Shown here: positions 1-7,797 of the stretch, piece by piece
Layout of the letters: each line of letters begins with the position of its first letter
Position numbering within the stretch: position 1 is the stretch's first letter
Assembly (NCBI GenBank): GCA_958295945.1
Contig: OY282386.1
Location: 2,431,864 to 2,495,863, forward strand
DNA from: Candidatus Poribacteria bacterium
Lineage (GTDB): Bacteria; Poribacteria; WGA-4E; WGA-3G
Reading direction: 5' to 3'
Length of the DNA stretch: 64,000 nucleotides
The notes under the pieces: generated by a model
Seen by the model: only the letters and a program-made list of their open reading frames with translations
Told to the model about the DNA's origin: nothing
Database searches by the model: none
Translations under genes and position numbers: made by a program

Positions 1-1276
1 GGTCTTTCGCTTCGTCAAAGCATGCCATGTCAATGTTTTCCTTATCCTCCCGTGCAGCGAGGAGTGCAGCTTCGTTCGCCATATTCTTAAGGTCTGCGCC
101 TGAAAAGCCTGGTGTCGCTTTCGCTAAAATTTCTAAGTTGACATCCTCTGAAATTTTAAAAGGTTCTTTTGTGTGAACATCAAGAATGGCTTTTCTACCA
201 CGAACATCTGGTAAATCAACGATGATCTGTCGATCAAATCTACCGGGTCTCAATAATGCTGGATCCAAAACATCCGGACGGTTAGTCGCAGCGATCATTA
301 TCACTGTTTCTGATTCTTCAAATCCTTGCATTTGTACAAGGAGTGCGTTCAGGGTTTGTTCACGTTCATCGTGTCCTCCACCGATACCTGCTCCACGATG
401 CCTACCAACAGCGTCCAGTTCATCAATAAAAATAATACACGGTGCGTTCTTCTTGCCTGTTTCAAATAGGTCTCTGACCCTTGAAGCACCTACACCAACA
501 AACATCTCAACAAAATCGGAACCGCTGATACTGTAAAATGGAACTTCTGCTTCACCTGCGACTGCTTTAGCCAACATCGTTTTGCCAGTTCCAGGTGGTC
601 CTACTAACAAGACACCTTTAGGTATTGTTCCACCGAGACGTTCATATTTCTTTGGTGCTTTGAGAAAATGGATAACTTCTTCAAGGGCATCCTTTGCTTC
701 ATCAACACCAGCGACATCCTCAAAGGTTACCGGCTTTTCGTTTTCAGTGTGAAGTTTTGCCCGACTTTTCCCAAAGGAAAGGGCACGGTTGCCGCTGCCC
801 TGCATCTGACGGGATAGGAAAATCATCAAACCCAAGAAAATCAATAACGGGACAACTGTAGTGCCAAACACAAGTAACCAGTCAGGGAAATTTGATCTGG
901 GTTTGATATTATAACGGATCCCTTCATCTTTCAGTTTCTCCTGTAGTTTGTAATCTTCACTGGTGTCACGACTGGTTTTAAAAGTTCCATTCCACCTTTT
1001 ATGGGGATATATAGGGTTTTCAAGGGTCTGCTGTTCAAGAAGTCTATTCACTTTCTCCTTATGAAACTTACCTTCAACCCACTCGTCATCAAGAATAAGA
1101 TATCCTTCAAAAGGAATGCCTTGTTTATCTATGGATTCCTTAGAGATGTAGTCATGAAAATCGGATGTTGGCATCTCGTATACTTGGTCACCACGGTTGA
1201 TAATTTGGTAAATAGTAACAACAACAACCAATCCCAAGATAAACCACACGAACATGTTTTTTGTGTTCTTGTTCAC
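1..1276 (-). CDS. ftsH: ATP-dependent zinc metalloprotease FtsH, N-terminal two thirds (runs off the left edge)
   Basis: Membrane-anchored AAA+ protease that degrades misfolded membrane and regulatory proteins. The minus-strand reading frame is open from 1276 to the window edge (about 425 codons). It shows TM1 (residues 8-25), a short periplasmic part, TM2 (about 133-154), Walker A GPPGTGKT (about 226-233), Walker [12 protein letters not shown], and the second region of homology with [18 protein letters not shown]. The HEXXH protease site lies beyond the window. I chose the GTG at 1276 because GAGG lies about 9 nt upstream; an in-frame ATG at 1255 would remove part of TM1. A sigma-70-like promoter sits about 170 nt upstream. 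Identity is certain; only the start is debatable. Confidence 0.96.
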   Translation of the reverse strand, partial: MNKNTKNMFVWFILGLVVVVTIYQIINRGDQVYEMPTSDFHDYISKESIDKQGIPFEGYLILDDEWVEGKFHKEKVNRLLEQQTLENPIYPHKRWNGTFKTSRDTSEDYKLQEKLKDEGIRYNIKPRSNFPDWLLVFGTTVVPLLIFLGLMIFLSRQMQGSGNRALSFGKSRAKLHTENEKPVTFEDVAGVDEAKDALEEVIHFLKAPKKYERLGGTIPKGVLLVGPPGTGKTMLAKAVAGEAEVPFYSISGSDFVEMFVGVGASRVRDLFETGKKNAPCIIFIDELDAVGRHRGAGIGGGHDEREQTLNALLVQMQGFEESETVIMIAATNRPDVLDPALLRPGRFDRQIIVDLPDVRGRKAILDVHTKEPFKISEDVNLEILAKATPGFSGADLKNMANEAALLAAREDKENIDMACFDEAKD

Positions 1277-1449
1277 AACCAATCGCCTCGTTTTCTATAT
1301 CAAAGTTAATTGGACTTATTAGTATGCTGTAGACATCGGCATACATCAAGGATAGGTACTCAATTTGAGTACAATCAAGCCATTTTGTATCTTACTGTTT
1401 ACTCTGCGTCTGTTGATAGTGTAATATACGTCTAATTCTTTTTCAACAA

Positions 1450-1478
1450 ATTATAACACACTTTTTGCTAAATATCAA
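1450..1478 (-). promoter_or_regulatory. Sigma-70-type promoter of ftsH
   Basis: On the minus strand, TTGATA (1478-1473) and a perfect TATAAT (1455-1450) are separated by 17 bp. They point toward ftsH and would give a 5' leader of about 165 nt. Seen directly; activity is inferred. The rest of 1277-1740 shows no gene. Confidence 0.7.
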
Positions 1479-1740
1479 CTGAATTTGAAAGAATCCTGTC
1501 CAAATCAACGTATAGACCTATACTCATGACATTTTGTTCGTAATGATTTGGTTAAGAGTTACATGCAAAAAAACACCAAAGACATCAATAGTTCGTTAAG
1601 GACGTTATGTTCATTTTCTATGTCTTTCCTATGTGACTTAAAAGTCGGGTTTACAAAGTTCTGCAGTAACAGATAACAGAGAATCCGATGATGATTAGAC
1701 ACAGCAATCCGTTAAGGACAATACTCAAAATAAATTTCAT

Positions 1741-1802
1741 TTGACAGTAACAAAATTCCCATGATATACTAAAGTCAATCATGTCTAAAGGAGGCATCTT
1801 CT
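1741..1802 (+). promoter_or_regulatory. Promoter and ribosome binding site of the CBM9-like gene
   Basis: TTGACA (1741-1746), an 18-bp spacer, TATACT (1765-1770), then AAAGGAGG (1787-1794) placed 8 nt before the ATG at 1803. All elements are close to consensus and correctly ordered. Confidence 0.7.
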
Positions 1803-2507
1803 ATGCGTAAAAAGATTCTTTTGACTGGTATTCTGTTGATAACAGTATTCTCTTATGCTTTAGGGCATCTAAGAGATGAAAATCTTCAGAATTTTCAATA
1901 TAACGCGGAACTTGTTTCTGTTGCCCCTATCGTAGATGGGTATCTTGATGACCCAGTGTGGGATGATGTTTTGCCTGCAAAACTAAAACAAGACATTCTT
2001 ACCGGAAATGAGTGGTACGAATCCTACGATTTTACCGGCTCCTTTAAAGCGGTTTGGCGGAGTGGGTTCCTTTATGTCGCAATTAAAATACAAGATGATA
2101 AGTTTGAAAAATATCAATCAAAACTATTCAGAGAAGATCAACTGATCCTCTATATTGACCAATATCACGATCAACTTAAGGACGAACTATACCGTTATGA
2201 AATTCCAATCGGCACGGAGGAAGGAGTTCTGAAATCACCCCTAACATCAGTAGCTTGGGGAAATGATGGACAAACGTGTGAACTCAGTTTTCGACTTGGA
2301 GATATTGCCAGTAAAGACAATACAGCCGGTTTTAGTATCGCTTATGAAGATGTTGACAATGGTCAGCTGCAAAATACAATAGCCTGGGCACCAGAAGGTT
2401 ATACAGAGCAAGACAACATGCTGCCTGATCTTGTGTTCACGGCGAGTATCAATCCAAATGCCCAACAGAAATTTATCAGATGGGGACAAATTAAGAGACT
2501 CTACTAA
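1803..2507 (+). CDS. Secreted CBM9-like (DOMON-type) sugar-binding domain protein
   Basis: A 234-aa protein with a signal peptide (residues 1-21) and one domain resembling the carbohydrate-binding family 9-like fold. Recognisable are the entry motif APIVDGYLDDPVWDD (about 41-55), a strand with LYVAIKIQDDKF, the partner strand LILYIDQYHDQ, and a closing segment TIAWAPEG. Such domains bind sugars or haem-like ligands in exported proteins. There is no attached enzyme, so it may act as a free periplasmic or secreted binding module. A strong Shine-Dalgarno and promoter fix the start. The same domain type recurs inside the Omp85 chimera at 25252-27744. Confidence 0.8.
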   Translation: MRKKILLTGILLITVFSYALGHLRDENLQNFQYNAELVSVAPIVDGYLDDPVWDDVLPAKLKQDILTGNEWYESYDFTGSFKAVWRSGFLYVAIKIQDDKFEKYQSKLFREDQLILYIDQYHDQLKDELYRYEIPIGTEEGVLKSPLTSVAWGNDGQTCELSFRLGDIASKDNTAGFSIAYEDVDNGQLQNTIAWAPEGYTEQDNMLPDLVFTASINPNAQQKFIRWGQIKRLY

Positions 2508-2583
2508 TAACATATTGGGCAGTTCCTATAACAACACATCTTGTGAAATTGTTGGAATTGCCTTTTTACATTTTGAGGAAAAA

Positions 2584-2766
2584 GTGTATTATATCGGCAA
2601 ATCCTTAGAACTTATGGGAATAACATGTCTTGCTGCTGCACTGTTTTTAGGCATCTTCAACCCTTTTGGTTATAGTGAAGCTAAAGCAATGGGGGTTGAA
2701 ATGGGTTTTTTAGCACTCGGGGTTGTCGTATTCTTTGTTGGAAGACTTATAGAAAAGCAAGAATGA
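2584..2766 (+). CDS. Small two-helix membrane protein
   Basis: A 60-aa protein starting at a GTG preceded by GAGG with a 5-nt gap. A longer frame from ATG 2431 overlaps the CBM9-like gene and has no comparable start signal. Residues about 11-25 (MGITCLAAALFLGIF) and 39-54 (LALGVVVFFVGRL) form two hydrophobic helices, and the end is charged (IEKQE). It resembles the small two-TM proteins common next to housekeeping genes, but I cannot name a family. It lies 76 nt downstream of the CBM9-like gene on the same strand and may share its transcript. Confidence 0.6.
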   Translation: MYYIGKSLELMGITCLAAALFLGIFNPFGYSEAKAMGVEMGFLALGVVVFFVGRLIEKQE

Positions 2767-2870
2767 CATTATTGGCACTATCCCACCTCAAAACGCCATA
2801 ACTCAGTTAAGTCCTATCCGAATGAAATTCCATATTCAATAAAACTACAAATCCAAAATCCGTGTTATTC

Positions 2871-3965
2871 CTATTCATCATTTTGATGTGGGGAAGGTTT
2901 CGTTGGTTGGTCTGATTGGATATATCCGTAGACCGGAATAAGTATAGATTGGGGGGATGTCAATGTTTTTATGTGGATATTTTCACATAATAGTGTAGGT
3001 GATTTAGATGTATTCCAGGAAACTTCAAAATGTCTCTTGTCATCTGACGAATCTGCATCTACAGAGATTGAATTTGTAACCTCCGTTACATCTAAATAAT
3101 CTGGTGTCTGCAGGTCTAATTCTGGAATATGTGTTTGAGAGAACAGTGTGAATCTCAATAAAGGTGCTGTTCCCTTTCTTACAATTCCAAAGGAGAGACT
3201 CTCAGGTTTTACAACAACAGATTTAACTATTCTGGCGACTATTGGTAATGTCAAAGTTCTATCATTTGGAAAAGCAATTGTCAACGATGTTGAAAATAGT
3301 TCAGCAGCATTGTGTGGATAGGCTTTGTTAACATCTCTTTTTGGTAACCGCACTTGTATACTGATAATATAACATTCTGAATTTGGATCAAGTGTCAACT
3401 GCCACTCTAACAATTTATGTTCTGTAGGTAGTATACGGATATCTTCTTGTTTTAACGGAGCATTAACACACAGTTTAATATGTCTCTCATACATCGTTTC
3501 AGTGAGTATTTCTCCGAAATCACATTTTTCTGCACTCAATGTTGCAAATCTTTTCGCATCTGCAACAATTGTAAGATAGACTTGTGGAGTATTAGGACTG
3601 TCAGTAAAAAGGATCGCAGTTGCTGTGCTCGTATTTTCTGGTAGGAATTGTGGATCAAGTAGCACTTTGAATGATACCTCTGTATCGGATGGAATCACAT
3701 TTGGTCCTTCTATATTAGCATAACTACAACCCGTTTGAATTCTGGTTATATGTATAGGACTTTTTCCGATATTTCGGACTAATACCGTTCGTGATACTTG
3801 ACCTTCCCATTCTGGAACAGTACCAAAATCAAGTCGCTCCTGAGAAAGCACTAACTCCCCTGGATATTCACGGCGGTTGTTTATGAGAAATATAATTAAC
3901 CCTGAAATCAATAGAATGGGTATGATGATTGTTGTGAGAATGGAACGTCTTGTCATAATTATCAA
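2871..3965 (-). CDS. DUF1573-type Ig-like domain protein, membrane anchored
   Basis: A 364-aa protein with an N-terminal membrane segment (about 12-30) and then all-beta repeats. The first repeat carries the DUF1573 signature: DFGTVPEWEGQ followed by RNIGKSPIHITRIQTGCSYA, with the Cys typical of this family. Later DFGEI and SFGIV segments (about residues 152 and 264) mark two more related repeats. DUF1573 domains are thought to be ASH/MSP-like beta sandwiches on the outer face of the cytoplasmic membrane or in the periplasm. ATG 3965 and ATG 3956 are both possible starts; neither has a clear Shine-Dalgarno. It stands alone, divergent from the sulfotransferase. Confidence 0.75.
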   Translation of the reverse strand: MIIMTRRSILTTIIIPILLISGLIIFLINNRREYPGELVLSQERLDFGTVPEWEGQVSRTVLVRNIGKSPIHITRIQTGCSYANIEGPNVIPSDTEVSFKVLLDPQFLPENTSTATAILFTDSPNTPQVYLTIVADAKRFATLSAEKCDFGEILTETMYERHIKLCVNAPLKQEDIRILPTEHKLLEWQLTLDPNSECYIISIQVRLPKRDVNKAYPHNAAELFSTSLTIAFPNDRTLTLPIVARIVKSVVVKPESLSFGIVRKGTAPLLRFTLFSQTHIPELDLQTPDYLDVTEVTNSISVDADSSDDKRHFEVSWNTSKSPTLLCENIHIKTLTSPQSILIPVYGYIQSDQPTKPSPHQNDE

Positions 3966-4067
3966 TATATATTCGTAGTTTGCGAGATATTATGTTTCTC
4001 GCTCTGCTTCTTAATGGAACATATTAACAGTTGCCACCTATATTGGCAAGGAATATACTAAGTTTAC

Positions 4068-4388
4068 AGGGTTATTCAGTTTTAAGTGTTTTTCAAAATA
4101 GTGATGGACTGAAAGTTAATACCCAAGTCGGTAGGTGCGGTTTCCTAACCGCACTATAGGCATCAATTTAGTGTTAATTAGGCGTTTTCCCCGGTCCGGT
4201 AGGTTAGGTTTCCTAACCTACCGGCACTGGAAGGACGGTAAATTGATGCCTAGCGCGCTTATAAAGCGCGCCTACAGCGGGTTCTGGTTGCTAAATTGAT
4301 GCCTATAGTTAGGAAACCTAACCTACCGTCTTGGGGCATTTAGCATTTGTGATGAAAATACAAGGAAAACCGAAAACTAAATAGTCCT
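4068..4388. repeat. MITE-like element, family 2, copy A (fills the 3966-4411 gap)
   Basis: The ends are AGGGTTATTCAGTTTT at 4068 and its inverted, slightly diverged partner ending at 4388, so this is a terminal inverted-repeat element of about 320 bp. Inside are palindromes built on GGTAGGTGCGGTTTCCTAAC and its complement, a GCGCGC hairpin, and the phrase GGCATCAATTTA repeated. A shorter copy lies at 19436-19645 with the same ends and core. Just upstream, 4020-4041 matches a terminal repeat of family 3 (see 42211-42362). Confidence 0.75.
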
Positions 4389-4411
4389 GCTAAATATAGT
4401 AAGGAATTGAC

Positions 4412-5140
4412 ATGCAAACACAAAGAATCTGTCTTTGGTCTGGACCAAGAAACGTATCAACAGCATTGATGTATGCCTTCGGACAACGAAATGATACCGA
4501 AATAGTTGACGAACCTTTATATGCACACTACCTACGTGTAACAGGTGCGATGCATCCGGGACGTGAAAAGGTGATGGAATCTATGCAGAATGACGCAGCG
4601 GAAGTCATTCGTGATGTTATTCTTGGACCAAGCAAAAAACCTGTCCGCTTTATGAAACAGATGGCACACCACCTTGTTGATATTGACAGATCTTTTATGC
4701 TAAATACACAAAATATATTACTGATACGCGATCCAAAAGAGATGCTTCCTTCCTTAACAAAAGTAATAGGTATTCCACAACTGAAGGATACTGGCTATAA
4801 ATTACAAACTGAATTGTTGTCGGAATTGCGCGAAGTAGGACAATCTCCATCAATCTTGGACGCACGTGAATTGTTGCTTGCGCCAAAGGATGTACTCTCA
4901 ACACTGTGTAGTCGGTTAGGACTTTCGTTTGAAGAGTCAATGTTGTCGTGGTCACCGGGTGGACATGCATCTGACGGGGTGTGGGCACCATATTGGTATC
5001 ATAACGTACATCAGAGTGATGGTTTTGCCCCATATCAACCGAAAACTGAACCGTTTCCTGAAGAATTGAACAGTGTCTTATCTGAATGTTTGCCGTATTA
5101 TGAACTCTTAAGTGCAGATGCAATATGTGGAAATTCATGA
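4412..5140 (+). CDS. Sulfotransferase family protein
   Basis: A 242-aa cytoplasmic protein of the P-loop sulfotransferase type, which transfers sulfate from PAPS to an unidentified acceptor. The 5'-phosphosulfate loop appears as SGPRNVSTAL (residues 10-19). The 3'-phosphate binding strand is NILLIRDPKEMLPS (about 101-114), with the usual RDP triplet at 106-108. A C-terminal YWYHNVHQSDG segment is also typical of this subgroup. AAGGA stands 7 nt before the ATG. No sulfate-activation genes lie nearby. The subgroup is often described from its link to branched-chain aminotransferases, so the substrate is open. Confidence 0.85.
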   Translation: MQTQRICLWSGPRNVSTALMYAFGQRNDTEIVDEPLYAHYLRVTGAMHPGREKVMESMQNDAAEVIRDVILGPSKKPVRFMKQMAHHLVDIDRSFMLNTQNILLIRDPKEMLPSLTKVIGIPQLKDTGYKLQTELLSELREVGQSPSILDARELLLAPKDVLSTLCSRLGLSFEESMLSWSPGGHASDGVWAPYWYHNVHQSDGFAPYQPKTEPFPEELNSVLSECLPYYELLSADAICGNS

Positions 5141-5183
5141 AAAAACACGATTGATGAGCACATTATTAACATAAAGGAAAAAT

Positions 5184-7367
5184 ATGATGAGACAGAAAAC
5201 AAATGAAGAAGTACAGCAAATTGGAGAAAATCTTTTACAGAAGTCAGTTGTCCGTATTATGTGGGAAAAAACTGGCAAGAAAAAGGATGATGATAACATT
5301 ATACCTCGTGGAAGTGGATTCTTTGTCGGTCAGGACTTAGTTGCTACAAACGTTCATTGCATTGTGGATGGAAAATCTGTGTTCGCAGAACTTGTTAGCA
5401 AAAATACGAGATTTTCTGTTGATGGTGTTGTGGCGTATGATGTTGAAAATGATCTTGCAATATTAAAAGTCAATGGTAATGCTGAACCTATATCACTTGG
5501 AAACAGCGATAGTGTTCAAGTCGGAGATGTTGTTTGTGCTATAGGTTTCCCGGGTGGAAAAGAAGGAATCATTACTGAAGGCATTATTCATGAGATCAGA
5601 GAGAGCGACAAACGCTTACAAATCAATCAGTATTTAAAACCTGGATATAGCGGTGGACCGGTAATAAACAGAGTCGGTGAGGTAATTGGTGTTACAGCTA
5701 TGGTATCCATTGGACTTGCATCTTATGTCGGTGGAGGAACATCATTCAATAGTCAGGCAATTCCTGCAAATAAACTTCATGATATGCTTTCAGGAGGTGT
5801 AGAAACAGAACCACTGCAGAAATGGAACAACAATCCGCATATCCAAGGATATGCTAAAGGTATAGAAGGACTGACAAAACTGAGACAAGGAAAACACAAC
5901 GAGGCACTTGAATGCATAAATGCTGCACTTGAACTCAATGCAGATTTAGTGGAATTATACGCAAATAGAGCAGGACTAAAGGTTTTGACAGGTGAACCAG
6001 AAGATGCTATTAAGGACTGTAATACTGCAATAGAACTCAACCCAGCCTGTATAGAGGCATACCTCAACCGAGGTGGTGCTAACTTAATTTTAGAACAATA
6101 CGATGACGCAATTGCTGACTGTAATATTGCAATTAAACTAAATCCTAATATAGTTCAATCTTATATATGCAGAGCAAATGCAAAGTCCGAAATGGGCAAA
6201 CAGGAAGAAGCACTTGAAGACTTTGATACTGTGCTAAATTTCAATCCAGATTCCGAGGAAATCTATCTTTCCCGAGCAAGTTTGAGATATGAACATAAAG
6301 ATTATGCTGGAGCAATAGAAGATTTTGACAAGTTGATTTCTCTAAATCCTGATTTCGGCGCGTTTTTCCAAGTTTACGCAAGTCGGGGGCTTGCAAAATA
6401 CTATCACAAAGACTATGAAGGAGCAATTGAAGACTATGATATTGTCATAGAATCCAGTCCAAAAGATGCAGGGGCATTCTATAATCGGGGTATGGCAAAA
6501 TATAAAATAGGTAGTTCTCATGCAAACAAGAAGAAGAAAAAAGCATCGAGAAAATACTATCATGACGCAATTGATGACTTTAATCAGGCAATCAACATAG
6601 ATCCGAAAAATTCCTATTTCTATTATGATCGTGGGCTTACCAAACGACAACTCAGTGAATTCGAAGAATCGCTTAAAGACTTGGATACATCCATCAAACT
6701 TAACTCTAAACACTGTTGTTCATACTTCAATCGTGGACTTGTTAAACGAAATCTTGGATCATTGAAAATAAAAAAAGGGGATATATTCGGTGGTAGAAAA
6801 TTCATTCAAGAGGCAATTGATGACTATTCACAAGGCATAAAATTAAAACATAATCAATCTACCTCATATCACAACCGTGGATATGCAAATTATCATCTCG
6901 GCAAATCTTATGCTGATCAAAAAAGAATGAATAAGGCACGACTTCATTATCAAGATGCTATTGACGATTACACAGAAGCAATCAAACATCAACCAAAATA
7001 CTCGTTAGCGTATGAACATAGAACTTTGACGAACTATCTTTTGGGAAAGTGTGAAGAGGATAGTGGAAATTCAGATGAAGCTGCCAAACTTTTTCATGCT
7101 ACAATAGCCGACTGTGACGAGTATATTCGTCAGAGATCAGGTAAACTAAATGCCAACATTATCCACAAACGTGGTGCTGCAAATGCTGCCTTGGGTGAAT
7201 ATGAACAGGCGGTCAAAGATTTCAATCATGCGATTCAGACTAAACCAAAACACGCATTATCCTATTATGATCGTGGTAATGTAAAGCATGCACTTGGAGA
7301 ATATGAAGAAGCAAAAGCAGACATTGCAAGAGCAATAGAATTAGACCCTGATATTGATAAACATTGA
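5184..7367 (+). CDS. Trypsin-like serine protease (HtrA-type domain) fused to a long TPR array
   Basis: A 727-aa protein. Residues 15-205 are a DegP-like trypsin fold with the full triad visible: His58 in ATNVHCI, Asp90 in DVENDLAIL, and Ser156 in KPGYSGGPV. There is no PDZ domain. Residues about 217-724 are a run of roughly 13 tetratricopeptide units (A-X-Y-X-N-R-G and DAI-DF/DYN patterns), two or three carrying Lys-rich insertions. No signal peptide or TM segment is evident, so it looks cytoplasmic, unlike classical DegP. The TPRs probably select partners or substrates. ATG 5184 is followed by a second ATG; AAGGA precedes both. It starts 43 nt after the sulfotransferase. Confidence 0.9.
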   Translation: MMRQKTNEEVQQIGENLLQKSVVRIMWEKTGKKKDDDNIIPRGSGFFVGQDLVATNVHCIVDGKSVFAELVSKNTRFSVDGVVAYDVENDLAILKVNGNAEPISLGNSDSVQVGDVVCAIGFPGGKEGIITEGIIHEIRESDKRLQINQYLKPGYSGGPVINRVGEVIGVTAMVSIGLASYVGGGTSFNSQAIPANKLHDMLSGGVETEPLQKWNNNPHIQGYAKGIEGLTKLRQGKHNEALECINAALELNADLVELYANRAGLKVLTGEPEDAIKDCNTAIELNPACIEAYLNRGGANLILEQYDDAIADCNIAIKLNPNIVQSYICRANAKSEMGKQEEALEDFDTVLNFNPDSEEIYLSRASLRYEHKDYAGAIEDFDKLISLNPDFGAFFQVYASRGLAKYYHKDYEGAIEDYDIVIESSPKDAGAFYNRGMAKYKIGSSHANKKKKKASRKYYHDAIDDFNQAINIDPKNSYFYYDRGLTKRQLSEFEESLKDLDTSIKLNSKHCCSYFNRGLVKRNLGSLKIKKGDIFGGRKFIQEAIDDYSQGIKLKHNQSTSYHNRGYANYHLGKSYADQKRMNKARLHYQDAIDDYTEAIKHQPKYSLAYEHRTLTNYLLGKCEEDSGNSDEAAKLFHATIADCDEYIRQRSGKLNANIIHKRGAANAALGEYEQAVKDFNHAIQTKPKHALSYYDRGNVKHALGEYEEAKADIARAIELDPDIDKH

Positions 7368-7401
7368 TATGAATGTAATTATGGTGAAGTATGACAAACT
7401 T

Positions 7402-7519
7402 ATACCATTTCTATAAATCATTCTGACATTAACCGTTGTCCAGAAAGATCGCGATTCGGAGATCGCTCCTACCAGAAGAGGGTGGGACATAATGGCACAC
7501 AATCAATTAGAAATGGTAT
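7402..7519. mobile_element. MITE with IS630-type ends
   Basis: About 118 bp between ATACCATTTCTA at 7402 and its inverted copy ending at 7519, with TA dinucleotides outside. The right end, read inward, matches the left end of the IS630-family element at 34157 at about 28 of 31 positions. The interior has no ORF but carries a GATCGC hairpin. It is therefore likely to be mobilised by that transposase. Confidence 0.75.
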
Positions 7520-7656
7520 TATATCCTGCAAATCCTTGTATCCTGTCCATCTTGGTTCAGACGATAGAAATATAAACCCATAGCAAAATTAACGTTAGTG
7601 AAGATTATTGAACAAAAATCCGAAAACAAAGTAATTCTGCTACCCTTCAACATGAT

Positions 7657-7686
7657 TTGACAAACACATCTGAAATCTGTTAATAT
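7657..7686 (+). promoter_or_regulatory. Promoter of the DUF4252-Omp85 operon
   Basis: TTGACA (7657-7662), 18-bp spacer, TAATAT (7681-7686), about 110 nt before the ATG at 7798. The TGCAAC motif seen upstream of the three sigma genes is not present, so the operon looks sigma-70 driven. Nothing else is evident in 7520-7797. Confidence 0.6.
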
Positions 7687-7797
7687 AGTTAATACTTTAT
7701 CATCACATCAGTTTTCTTGCTCTAATAGAAATCCTCTCAAAACATAAATCATAAGAAACAGCTTGTCGGTAATAATATACACTAAGAACTTTTTAAA

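Noticed and set aside
186-1309. Plus-strand frames over the first 1.3 kb
   Set aside because: They are the antisense of ftsH, whose motifs are unambiguous on the minus strand.
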